A stretch of DNA of 64,000 nt from Peptostreptococcus porci. Its GTDB lineage: Bacteria; Bacillota; Clostridia; Peptostreptococcales; Peptostreptococcaceae. Position 1 is the first letter of the stretch. Each line of letters starts with the position of its first letter. The notes under the pieces were generated by a model that saw nothing but the letters and a program-made list of their open reading frames with translations, was not told where the DNA came from and ran no database searches. Location: the NCBI RefSeq assembly GCF_009695815.1, contig NZ_VUNE01000001.1, positions 124,001 through 188,000 of the forward strand, in the 5' to 3' direction. Below are positions 52,936-61,390 of the stretch, in pieces. The translations under genes were made by a program, and so were the position numbers.

Positions 52936-53072
52936 ATTCCAAATAATTTTGTGAGCTTTCCAATATTTTTGATGTTCAGATTTGAGCAATTAAATATCAA
53001 AAAATATTATCAAAAACGGTTTATAAAACAACTAAATCTGACTAATATATTGTGAGTAAGGAGTTGAATGTT

Positions 53073-54311
53073 GTGGAAAAAATTTTGACGTCGATTATTT
53101 CCGAAGATTTTGCGAGAAAAAACACTGTTTTTCCAGTTGAGCTTTCAGATAAAAAGATGACTGTGTATATGAAAAAATTTGATATAAATATCGTAAACAA
53201 GCTGAGATTAATGTCGAATAGAGATGTAATCATCATCGAAAAAAAGGAAGATGAGATAATGTTTCTAATAGACGAAAATTATCGTTCACAGAGAGCTGTA
53301 GATGGTGGTTCTTATGAAGAATTGTTTAATGAAATAATTGAAAAGGCATGTGAAAAAATGGCAAGTGATATTCATATTGAGCCATTTGAGTCTGAGGTAA
53401 GAATAAGATTCAGAGTTTTTGGAGAATTGTTATTCGAAAATAGAATTTCTATCAAGGACTACTATGGATTGATTACCATAGTGAAACTAAAGGCTTTGTG
53501 TGATATTACCGAAAAGAGGATTCCTCAGGATGGAAGATTTAGTATATCGTCTAAAAAATACGATATAGATATTCGAGTTAGTACAATTCCGACTGTTTAT
53601 GGAGAAAAGATTGTGATGAGATTATTAGATCATAGAAATTTTCTCAGAAATAGAAAGGATTTGGGGTTTTCTGATAATGCCAACAAGAAAATAGACCAAA
53701 TTATATCAAAAGAAAGTGGTATGCTTATTGTGTCAGGGAATACAGGAAGCGGAAAATCGAGTACGGTCTACTCCATACTCAATGAGCTAAACAAAAGAAA
53801 TATTAATATTACTACCATTGAAGATCCAGTTGAATATAGATTGGATGGAGTTAATCAAATTCAAGTGAATATAAAGGCAGGAATAACCTTTGAAAATGGT
53901 TTAAGGGCGATTTTAAGGCAGGATCCAGATTGTATTGTATTGGGTGAAATAAGAGACTTGGAATCTGCTCAGATAGCCATAAGAGCTGCTGTGACAGGTC
54001 ATTTTGTGATTGCAACACTTCATACGAGAGATGCGATATCGACGATATCGAGGTTAAAGGATATGGGAGTCGAAACCTTTATGATAAATGCTGCTCTTTC
54101 AGGAGTCATCTCTCAAAAATTGGTCAAGAAGAAACTCTTATCCAAAGCCTATAATGGAGAAGACAGAACATTGTTATATGAGGTTTTGGTGGTAGATGAA
54201 AAGATAAAATATGCAATAAAGCATGGAAAACATGATGATGAAATAAGGAAATTGGCATTAGAGAACGGGATGATAACATATGAAGATTCTATCAACGAAA
54301 AAAATTTCTGA
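53073..54311 (+). CDS. pilB: Type II secretion / type IV pilus assembly ATPase (GspE/PilB family)
   Basis: A hexameric ATPase that would power pilin polymerisation. Motifs are Walker A IVSGNTGSGKSSTVYS, Asp box TTIEDPVEYRLDG, Walker B DCIVLGEIRDLESAQIA and His box GHFVIATLHTRDA. At 412 residues it lacks the long N-terminal domain of classical PilB. The tetracysteine zinc module usually following the QKLV segment is absent: here the sequence passes straight from LVKKKLLSKAYNG to LLYEVLVV. The start is GTG at 53073, nine bases after AAGGAG. The gene overlaps pilC by 32 bases. Both ATPase reactions and pilin export are inferred from family. Confidence 0.9.
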   Translation: MEKILTSIISEDFARKNTVFPVELSDKKMTVYMKKFDINIVNKLRLMSNRDVIIIEKKEDEIMFLIDENYRSQRAVDGGSYEELFNEIIEKACEKMASDIHIEPFESEVRIRFRVFGELLFENRISIKDYYGLITIVKLKALCDITEKRIPQDGRFSISSKKYDIDIRVSTIPTVYGEKIVMRLLDHRNFLRNRKDLGFSDNANKKIDQIISKESGMLIVSGNTGSGKSSTVYSILNELNKRNINITTIEDPVEYRLDGVNQIQVNIKAGITFENGLRAILRQDPDCIVLGEIRDLESAQIAIRAAVTGHFVIATLHTRDAISTISRLKDMGVETFMINAALSGVISQKLVKKKLLSKAYNGEDRTLLYEVLVVDEKIKYAIKHGKHDDEIRKLALENGMITYEDSINEKNF

Positions 54312-55332
54312 AAAAGAATTATCGGTATTGTGTAGACAGATGAAAATAATGTACAACTCGGGGTGTGATATCATTAATATTCTCGAAGTAATTGCAAACT
54401 CTTCCTCTGAAAATTTGAGTAAGGCTTTGATGAGGGTAAAGAAAGGGATAGAAAGCGGAAAAAACATTACAGATTCCTTTAAGTATTCAAATTCTTTTAA
54501 TAAATTTTTTATCTATATGATAAATGCAGGAGAAGTCAGCGGGAGAATTGATTACGTATTTGAGCAATTAAGCAATTACTATGATAAGGAAAACAAGCTA
54601 AAAAGAAAGCTAATGGGAGCGATGGTATATCCAATAGTATTGCTTATCGTTATGTTTTTTACATTTCTATTTATGTTGTTGTTTGTAATACCTAATTTTG
54701 AAATGGCTTTTGATTTTGATGGAATGAGTTTACCGATAGTCACGAGGTTTATCTTTTGGTTATCTAAATTTCTTCGTGGAAATCTACTGTTTATATTTGT
54801 ATCAACAATGGCTGCTGTTTTCATACTTTACAGGCTTGTTTCTGACAGCGATTATTTTAAAGTCGTGTTTGATAGAAAAAAATTTGAGATTCCCAAGATA
54901 GGAGAACTGTTCAGACTAATTATTTCTGATAAATTCAGTAGAGTTCTTTTTATACTGATGTCGAGTGGAGTGTATATAGGAGAAGCATTAGAGCTGGCAG
55001 TTCAAATATTAAATGATTCATATGTGGAGAAAAGGTTGATTTCAGCAAAAACAAGGATAGAGCAAGGAAATGGAATATCTGAATCTCTGAAGTTTACTGG
55101 GTTGTTTCCGGATATGTTTATATCCATGATATTATCTGGAGAAGAGTCTGGAAATTTCGAAGAGAGTCTTAGACTTGTCAGTGAATATTATTCAAATGAA
55201 CTTGATTTGAGGTTGGAATATTATGTGAAGATGATAGAACCATTGATGATTGTAATAGTTGGGATTATAGTTGGAATAATGGTAATTGCGATACTATCTC
55301 CTATGTTCGAGCTAATTTCGACTATTCGTTAA
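54280..55332 (+). CDS. pilC: Type IV pilus / type II secretion platform protein (PilC/GspF family)
   Basis: The inner-membrane platform on which the ATPase acts. The 350 residues form two related cytoplasmic helical domains, each with the family pattern (MIYMINAGEVSGRIDYVFEQL and its repeat MILSGEESGNFEESLRLV), separated by membrane helices (PIVLLIVMFFTFLFMLLFVI; LIFVSTMAAVFILYRLV; and a C-terminal IVIVGIIVGIMVIAIL). The ATG lies inside the end of pilB, so the pair is translationally coupled. Confidence 0.9.
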   Translation: MKILSTKKISEKELSVLCRQMKIMYNSGCDIINILEVIANSSSENLSKALMRVKKGIESGKNITDSFKYSNSFNKFFIYMINAGEVSGRIDYVFEQLSNYYDKENKLKRKLMGAMVYPIVLLIVMFFTFLFMLLFVIPNFEMAFDFDGMSLPIVTRFIFWLSKFLRGNLLFIFVSTMAAVFILYRLVSDSDYFKVVFDRKKFEIPKIGELFRLIISDKFSRVLFILMSSGVYIGEALELAVQILNDSYVEKRLISAKTRIEQGNGISESLKFTGLFPDMFISMILSGEESGNFEESLRLVSEYYSNELDLRLEYYVKMIEPLMIVIVGIIVGIMVIAILSPMFELISTIR

Positions 55333-55351
55333 GTATATTGAGGAGAATGAT

Positions 55352-55768
55352 ATGGAAAATAATTTATTGATGGAAAAATTGGTTAATACAGAGCAATGTA
55401 GTAATGATGTAAATAGCTTATCTAAACTTAGGAAAAGAGAAGGCTTTACATTGATAGAAATGCTTTTGGTTGTGGCGATAATTGGTATTTTGGCTGGTAT
55501 AGTTGCATTGAAATACGGAGATGTTCAAAAAAGGGCAAAGGAAAATGCAGATTATGCCAATGCATCGAGTATTGCAACTGCAATATATATGGGACAGAGT
55601 GATGGTAAAACAGATGAGGAACTTGATACAGTTGCTGAATTAGTAAACTTAAAATATTTATCTAGTGAGCCAAAACCACAGAGTGCAGAGGGGCAATTTG
55701 TGATTACACTAAGCAATGGTAATGTAGAGGTCAAGCTTGGAGAAAAGAAGCTATATCCAAAGGAATAG
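55352..55768 (+). CDS. Type IV prepilin-like protein
   Basis: A 138-residue pilin precursor. The class III signal is unambiguous: KREG followed by FTLIEMLLVVAIIGIL, with cleavage after Gly31 and the conserved Glu at mature position 5. The leader of 31 residues is far longer than the usual 6-10 and carries a Cys and several polar residues. The mature protein is about 107 residues, with a hydrophobic N-terminal helix and a small globular head. A prepilin peptidase is needed for maturation, but no gene for one is in the window. GAGGAG precedes the ATG at 55352. Confidence 0.9.
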   Translation: MENNLLMEKLVNTEQCSNDVNSLSKLRKREGFTLIEMLLVVAIIGILAGIVALKYGDVQKRAKENADYANASSIATAIYMGQSDGKTDEELDTVAELVNLKYLSSEPKPQSAEGQFVITLSNGNVEVKLGEKKLYPKE

Positions 55769-55850
55769 TTGGTTGAGATAGATGATACGATAGATTTATC
55801 TACTGATTTGATTTTTAGATTTGATATTTGATTGAAAAGGGGAAGAATTC

Positions 55851-57356
55851 ATGAAAACAAAAATTTTTTTGACAATCGAGTCGAAGGGTTACGAGATTTG
55901 TTATATAACGTTAAGAAAAGATGTAATCGATAGAAAAAAAGAATTCTTTCCCTTTTATTATGATACTAGAGATGAGAGCTACTCGAAGAATATTTCCCTT
56001 TCTATAGTCGACAATATAAAAAAATTTGAAGATAAAAATAAAATAAAAATCAAACACATAGCTATTGTAGAATCAAATATAAATTCATCATACAAAACAA
56101 TCGAATTTCCAAAATTTGCAAAACAGAGGGAAATAAGGAGAGTTGGCAGAAACGAAATTGAAGCCAATGCGAGTGAAGATTTGGTTAGTTCATTGGTAAG
56201 TTACAAAATTAAAAAAACAGAAAACGGATATGTAAAATATGGTATGTTCAGTTTTGATAAAAACACCAGTGAGATAATCAAATATATTGAAAAATACGGA
56301 AAGATTTACTGTAAGGAGGTTTATTTAAATTTTCAGGTCATTCAATATATAACAAGTTGTTGCAAATGTTGGAATGATTTGTCTAGGTTTAAAGATGAAG
56401 TGACTATTTTGGAAATTAGAAATACGGATTCAATAATTTATTCGATTATCGAAGGCGTCGTTGAAAATACAATGGTTATAGATGCTGAAAATTATTCGGA
56501 TGGAATCATTAATTATATAAATGATCAGGATAGAATAATTATTTTTGGAACGATTGGAGATGCTTGGCACGATATCATAGAAAGAATTGAGCATAAGGTA
56601 ATGCTAAAGAATAGCGAGGATATAGTAGTCGATACAATTGTTGGAAATACAGCTTCAATTGATGATATGGATTTAATTAATGATATGGATTCAATGTGTA
56701 ACACTGATTCAATGTATAACACGGGTTCAATATGTAACACTGATTCTGTTAAAGCAAGTTTATTATCAAGGTATGAGAATTATAATCTAATGCCTATAAA
56801 TATTCTGAAAAGGGTGAAACGTAGGGAAAATATATATTATAAGGTGTTTATTAACATATCAATTATTATACTTATATTACTATTTATAGAATTCTCACTA
56901 GCATATAGAGAAAATATAAAATTATCAGAGTTGATTTTGACAAAAAATGACAATACAATGAAACTTCATAAAAGCTCAAATAAGAAGATTAAAGGATATG
57001 AGAATATATATGGCGTAGATGTTGGAAAAATTATATCTTTTATCAATTATTTAAACGGGAGAGTTTTGAGTATAAAGAGCGAGTATAACTCAAAGATAGT
57101 CATCACCTTTTGCATAGATGATCCTGATAAATTTCAATCGTTTTTTGATTCTGATATTATGAAAAATGTGAAAATAACTTCAATAAATATTGATGAAGCA
57201 ATAGAGGAAAATACTGTCGAAAAAATTCAAAATCCTGATGATGGTAATATAATAAGTACAAATGAGGATAATAAAAAAGACGACGAGCTATCCAATGAAA
57301 CGGAAAAAATTAGAGTAGTAAAAAAAATAATGAACATTGAAATAGAGATAGAGTAA
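55851..57356 (+). CDS. PilM-PilN-like fusion, type IV pilus alignment protein
   Basis: The first 300 or so residues have the alternating pattern of an actin-like PilM domain (IFLTIESKGYEICYITL at the N-terminus and TILEIRNTDSIIYSIIEG in the middle). One membrane helix follows (VFINISIIILILLFIEFSL, near residue 335-355), then an extracytoplasmic PilN-like domain. Position between prepilin and a PilO-like gene supports this reading. The sequence is divergent, and neither half was proven by alignment. Residues near 275-300 contain a repeated MDSMCNTDS-type motif. The last 50 residues are acidic. GGGG precedes the ATG. Confidence 0.65.
   Translation: MKTKIFLTIESKGYEICYITLRKDVIDRKKEFFPFYYDTRDESYSKNISLSIVDNIKKFEDKNKIKIKHIAIVESNINSSYKTIEFPKFAKQREIRRVGRNEIEANASEDLVSSLVSYKIKKTENGYVKYGMFSFDKNTSEIIKYIEKYGKIYCKEVYLNFQVIQYITSCCKCWNDLSRFKDEVTILEIRNTDSIIYSIIEGVVENTMVIDAENYSDGIINYINDQDRIIIFGTIGDAWHDIIERIEHKVMLKNSEDIVVDTIVGNTASIDDMDLINDMDSMCNTDSMYNTGSICNTDSVKASLLSRYENYNLMPINILKRVKRRENIYYKVFINISIIILILLFIEFSLAYRENIKLSELILTKNDNTMKLHKSSNKKIKGYENIYGVDVGKIISFINYLNGRVLSIKSEYNSKIVITFCIDDPDKFQSFFDSDIMKNVKITSINIDEAIEENTVEKIQNPDDGNIISTNEDNKKDDELSNETEKIRVVKKIMNIEIEIE
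56688..56741 (+). repeat. 18-base tandem repeat inside the PilM-PilN-like gene
   Basis: Three 18-base units (56688-56705, 56706-56723, 56724-56741), each related to GATTCAATGTGTAACACT, with two to four differences between copies and a six-base remnant. They code for a Ser/Asn/Cys-containing linker between the actin-like and membrane parts. Confidence 0.85.
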
Positions 57357-57403
57357 AATTATTCAATAATTTTAAAAATACGCAGGATAATAAGGGTGGT
57401 GGC

Positions 57404-57865
57404 ATGAACAGTAAAAAAAACATGTCAATGGTAGTGTTAATAGTTATTACGATTATTCTTGTCAAATTTTTTGTCATCTATCCGTTGGAAAAAGATAATG
57501 ATAGACTGAAAAAAAATATTTCTGAGTTGGAAAGAGGAAATAAAGTCGAAACACAGATTGAGGATAATATATTTGATGGGATTAATGAGAGAAAAATTAG
57601 TACGATTGACGATGTAAAGGTTATTTCAAAGATTGGAAAAAGTATTAATATAAAAGAAATAAGGTCTAATAAGGATAATTATGGTCAATTATTTACGGTA
57701 AAATTTATTGCGAGCGAAGATGGCTTCGGTAAATTTATTAGTTCTCTGGCGAATATGGAATATAATTTCTTTGTAAAAAAGGTCATCTATGAAGAAAAGG
57801 GGGCAATAGATGAACAAAAAAAGTATGCTAATTCTGAGTTTGAGGTCGAGCTCTACATTAGATGA
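57404..57865 (+). CDS. PilO-like membrane protein
   Basis: A 153-residue protein with one N-terminal helix (MVVLIVITIILVKFFVIY), a short coiled-coil segment (PLEKDNDRLKKNISELERG), and a small alpha/beta domain typical of PilO/GspM ferredoxin-like folds (LFTVKFIASEDGFGKFISSLANM). Similarity is structural rather than by strong motif. GGTGG precedes the ATG. Its place after the PilM-PilN fusion gives the usual PilM-N-O order. Confidence 0.65.
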   Translation: MNSKKNMSMVVLIVITIILVKFFVIYPLEKDNDRLKKNISELERGNKVETQIEDNIFDGINERKISTIDDVKVISKIGKSINIKEIRSNKDNYGQLFTVKFIASEDGFGKFISSLANMEYNFFVKKVIYEEKGAIDEQKKYANSEFEVELYIR

Positions 57866-57935
57866 AATACACCAGCCCAACATAGTGCTAATAACATTTC
57901 CAACCGAAATGTGTTCAGTTTAAACAAGTTAGTGA

Positions 57936-57964
57936 TAGACAATAAGTCGCAAATTTGTTATAAT
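57936..57964 (+). promoter_or_regulatory. Promoter of the SEC-C protein gene
   Basis: TAGACA (57936-57941) and TATAAT (57959-57964) are separated by 17 bases. Just upstream, ACATTTC/GAAATGT near 57891-57910 forms a weak hairpin at the end of the pilus cluster. Confidence 0.6.
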
Positions 57965-58057
57965 GTAGTGTGATTATGTTTAACAATATAGTCTTATTGA
58001 TAATTAGTAATAATACCATTTAGAATAAAATAATGTAAAAATAAATAGGGAGCAACT

Positions 58058-59137
58058 TTGAACATGTTAAAAAGAAATGATAAGTGTCACTGTGGAAGTG
58101 GTAAAAAATATAAGAAATGTTGTATGGATACGGATGCCATAAAAATAAAAAATGAAAGAGAATTTGAGCAGTTATTGGCAAAGAAGAATATGGTAGATAA
58201 AAAGTATTCGAATGCTGTTTTGAAGCTAGGTGAATCTCTTGAAAAATTGATAGACAAGGAAGAGGCTTTTTCAAAGATGGAAGAAGAAATCAGAGCCACT
58301 TTCTTTGACAATATGGTTATAAAAAATATAGCTGCAAACAGATTCTTTTCTTCATATTTTTCATACGATTGCTATATTAACGCTAATAATATTACTCCAG
58401 CATCTTATGTTATAAATACTGAAAAATTTTCAAAGCAAGAAAAGAGTGTTATTGAAAATTGTATAAATTCATATCCAAGTCTTTTTGAGATTTCAAAGAT
58501 CGACAAGACTGTAGTTGTGATAAAGGATGTGTTTACTGAAAAAGAATATTGTACACTGGATTCTAAAATTTTGGACGGTTTCTCAATTGGCGATCATATT
58601 TTGGGAAGACCGGTAAGAATTGATGATGTATATGTGCTAATAGATTTAACGATTAGAATACAGTCAGATATGGTCGATATGATAAAGAATACATTCATTG
58701 ACGCATATAACGAAAATAAAGACAAATTGCCTAGTATGGAGTATTTTGTATCGATAAATACATTATTCTTCTACAAATATATGCTACAGTTATTGCAGAT
58801 AAGTGACTACAAGGATTCAGAATTAGAGGATTCTCTAAATGAAATAGAGGGAGAAGATGATAAGGAAAGTATTGAAAATGAAATAAAGTCACTGATAGAA
58901 GATGCTGTTGAGGACCTTGCTGTGCTTAACAAATCGTTGGAAATACTGAGTGAGGTTTCAGAAAAGATAAAAGTTAACGGATACGAAAGCGGATGGGCAG
59001 CAGGTATTGTTTACTATTCAAGCAAATCATTGGGAGAAAATGTAACACAAAGCTCTGTGGCAAAGCTGTTTGGCGTTAGTGTTAGCACATTATCAAAGAG
59101 AAGCAAAGAAATTTCTGGAATGGTTTCTGAAAGTTAA
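58058..59137 (+). CDS. SEC-C motif protein with C-terminal helix-turn-helix
   Basis: The N-terminus holds a SEC-C zinc-binding motif, CHCGSGKKYKKCC, as found at the end of SecA. About 290 residues of helical, unrecognised sequence follow. The last 60 residues (WAAGIVYYSSKSLGEN, then TQSSVAKLFGVSVSTLSKRSKE) look like a cyclin-fold or transcription-factor-B-type helix-turn-helix. This suggests nucleic-acid binding. The start is TTG at 58058, five bases after GGGAG, with an ATG six bases later as alternative. A small unknown gene follows after 11 bases. No function can be assigned. Confidence 0.7.
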   Translation: MNMLKRNDKCHCGSGKKYKKCCMDTDAIKIKNEREFEQLLAKKNMVDKKYSNAVLKLGESLEKLIDKEEAFSKMEEEIRATFFDNMVIKNIAANRFFSSYFSYDCYINANNITPASYVINTEKFSKQEKSVIENCINSYPSLFEISKIDKTVVVIKDVFTEKEYCTLDSKILDGFSIGDHILGRPVRIDDVYVLIDLTIRIQSDMVDMIKNTFIDAYNENKDKLPSMEYFVSINTLFFYKYMLQLLQISDYKDSELEDSLNEIEGEDDKESIENEIKSLIEDAVEDLAVLNKSLEILSEVSEKIKVNGYESGWAAGIVYYSSKSLGENVTQSSVAKLFGVSVSTLSKRSKEISGMVSES

Positions 59138-59148
59138 CGAGGTGAAAT

Positions 59149-59520
59149 ATGAGTTTAAAAGTTGGAGCAAGTATACCAGTATCTACAAATTATATCAGGT
59201 CTAATCCTGCTGTACCTGTATACAGAGGTGATGAAATACTAGAAAACCTATTTGCGGTTATCTACCATATTGAAATTGGATACAATAAGGACGGTGTTCA
59301 AGAGGTTAAACAGTATATAATAGTTGATTACAAAGAATATTCACTTTCTGAAAATGACAAGGAAGGAATTATGAATATTGCAAAAGATTATTGCGTTCAA
59401 AAAAGTATAGATAACAGTGAAAATGTTGAAATTAAATTACTTGATAATGAAGTAGCAGAAAACTTTATCGAGAGAATTTTTAATAATATGAAAGTTATTA
59501 GAGGCTTGATTACAAACTAG
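59149..59520 (+). CDS. Protein of unknown function
   Basis: A 123-residue soluble protein beginning MSLKVGASIPVSTNYIRSNP and ending near RIFNNMKVIRGLITN. It is rich in beta-strand-like segments in its first two thirds (IYHIEIGYNKDGVQEV, QYIIVDYKEYSLS). No motif was recognised. GAGG precedes the ATG. It is encoded 11 bases after the SEC-C protein and followed by a terminator, so these two genes form one unit. Confidence 0.7.
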   Translation: MSLKVGASIPVSTNYIRSNPAVPVYRGDEILENLFAVIYHIEIGYNKDGVQEVKQYIIVDYKEYSLSENDKEGIMNIAKDYCVQKSIDNSENVEIKLLDNEVAENFIERIFNNMKVIRGLITN

Positions 59521-59555
59521 CTTTGGTCAGCCATAGTTTTGAATTAAGACAGGAT

Positions 59556-59599
59556 AGCACCACGTTCTAAATCTGGAAAATGAACGATGGTGCTTTTTT
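59556..59599 (+). terminator. Terminator after the SEC-C operon
   Basis: AGCACCACGTTC (59556-59567) pairs with GAACGATGGTGCT (59582-59594) with one small asymmetry, followed by six T. Confidence 0.88.
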
Positions 59600-59630
59600 C
59601 TATAATATATTATGTGGAATGTGAGGCGTT

Positions 59631-61229
59631 ATGTTAAGAATTTCAAATATAAAGATTGATATAGATGAGGATTTATCTCTCGTTAGAAAAAAGGTATGTA
59701 AAAAGTTAAATATAAATGACAACGAAATAATAGAGTACAGTATTTACAAAGAATCAATTGATGCACGAAAAAAAGATAAAATTACTTTGGTGTATACAGT
59801 CGATGTGAGGTTGAAAAATGAAAAAAAATACCTGAAATCAAAAAAAACAGATATTGTTTTCATATCTACAAACAAATATGAGGATGTAAGTGCGGGAAAT
59901 GAGATATTGAAAAATAGGCCATTGGTCGTTGGAGCAGGTCCAGCAGGATTATTTGCGGCATTGCTATTGGCACAAAGAGGCTATAAGCCTATATTGATTG
60001 AAAGAGGAGAAGATGTTGACACACGAGCCAATGATATAGAAAACTTTTGGAACAATGCTGTGTTAAAATCAAATTCCAATGTTCAATTTGGTGAGGGCGG
60101 TGCAGGAACATTTTCAGATGGCAAATTGACAACAAGATTAAAAGACATTAGATCGGAAAAAGTGCTGAGAGAATTTGTGAATTTTGGTGCACCGGAAGAG
60201 ATAATCTATTCTCACAAGCCGCATATTGGAACAGACATACTGAAGAATGTTATTAAAAGTCTAAGGGAAGAGATCATAAGATGTGGAGGAGATGTAAGGT
60301 TTGGAGCCTGCATGACTGGAATAGAAATTGTAAACGGAAGGGTGGTTTCTATTGAGGTCAACAATTCTGAAAGAATCGAAAGTGATAGTATAATCCTTGC
60401 AATTGGTCACAGTGCTAGGGATACATACAGAACATTAAATCAAAATGGGGTTTTCATGGAGCAAAAGCCATTTGCAATGGGAGCGAGAATAGAACACCCT
60501 CAAAATATGATAAATAAAGTTCAATATGGAATTTTTTCAAATCATAAAAAGCTTGGTGCTGCGGATTACAAATTAACGGCTCATACTGAAAATGGAAGAA
60601 GTGTATATTCGTTTTGTATGTGTCCAGGTGGGACTGTAATTGCATCGGCTAGCTGTGAAGGCATGTTGGTTACAAATGGAATGAGCGAGCATGCGAGAGA
60701 TAAAGAGAATGCGAACAGTGGATTACTTGTCAACATTGAGACATCAGATTTTGGATCAGAGCATCCGTTGGCTGGAGTTGAATTTCAAGAAAAATACGAG
60801 AGGTTGGCATTTGAAGTTGGTGGAAGAAATTATAATGCACCATGTCAATTGGTTGGCGATTTTGTAGATGGTGTAAAATCTGAAAAAATTGGAACGGTAA
60901 AACCATCTTACAAGCCAGGTGTTACTATGACTGATTTATCTCTATGTTTGCCGGATTTTGTGGTTGATGCGATGAGAGAGGCGATTCAACTACTGGATAA
61001 AAAATTAATAGGATTTGGAATGAGAGATGCAGTTTTAACAGGTGTGGAAACTAGATCTTCGGCACCCGTCAGAATAAAGAGAAATCTTGATACCCTACAA
61101 TCGATTAATGTAGAAAATTTGTTTCCATGTGGAGAAGGCGCTGGCTATGCGGGTGGAATTGTGACAGCAGCGGTCGACGGGATAAAGTGTGCAGAGAAAA
61201 TAATCCAAAAATATAGTAGTTTGGAATAA
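59631..61229 (+). CDS. FAD-dependent oxidoreductase (COG2509-type)
   Basis: A 532-residue flavoprotein. After a 90-residue N-terminal region comes the FAD-binding VVGAGPAGLFAALLLAQRG, then the family's diagnostic NVQFGEGGAGTFSDGKL. The C-terminus has the second FAD site, FPCGEGAGYAGGIVTAA. These match the COG2509 group of uncharacterised FAD-dependent dehydrogenases found throughout Firmicutes. The substrate is unknown. GAGGCG precedes the ATG at 59631. Confidence 0.9.
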   Translation: MLRISNIKIDIDEDLSLVRKKVCKKLNINDNEIIEYSIYKESIDARKKDKITLVYTVDVRLKNEKKYLKSKKTDIVFISTNKYEDVSAGNEILKNRPLVVGAGPAGLFAALLLAQRGYKPILIERGEDVDTRANDIENFWNNAVLKSNSNVQFGEGGAGTFSDGKLTTRLKDIRSEKVLREFVNFGAPEEIIYSHKPHIGTDILKNVIKSLREEIIRCGGDVRFGACMTGIEIVNGRVVSIEVNNSERIESDSIILAIGHSARDTYRTLNQNGVFMEQKPFAMGARIEHPQNMINKVQYGIFSNHKKLGAADYKLTAHTENGRSVYSFCMCPGGTVIASASCEGMLVTNGMSEHARDKENANSGLLVNIETSDFGSEHPLAGVEFQEKYERLAFEVGGRNYNAPCQLVGDFVDGVKSEKIGTVKPSYKPGVTMTDLSLCLPDFVVDAMREAIQLLDKKLIGFGMRDAVLTGVETRSSAPVRIKRNLDTLQSINVENLFPCGEGAGYAGGIVTAAVDGIKCAEKIIQKYSSLE

Positions 61230-61301
61230 GTTTTTAGTTATTCAAAAATAAGTATGGGTTAGTGTAAAATAAGTACGTTAATGTAAAATAATATAGAGTT
61301 T

Positions 61302-61332
61302 TTGACATTCAGTCTTGAATATATGGTATAAT
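61302..61332 (+). promoter_or_regulatory. Promoter of pgi
   Basis: A consensus TTGACA (61302-61307) and TATAAT (61327-61332) with a long 19-base spacer; TGG before the -10 makes it an extended element, which can offset the spacing. Confidence 0.6.
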
Positions 61333-61390
61333 AAAAAACTGAATAGAGAAGTGATTAATTTATGAAATTATTTGGAAAAGGAGAAGAGAT

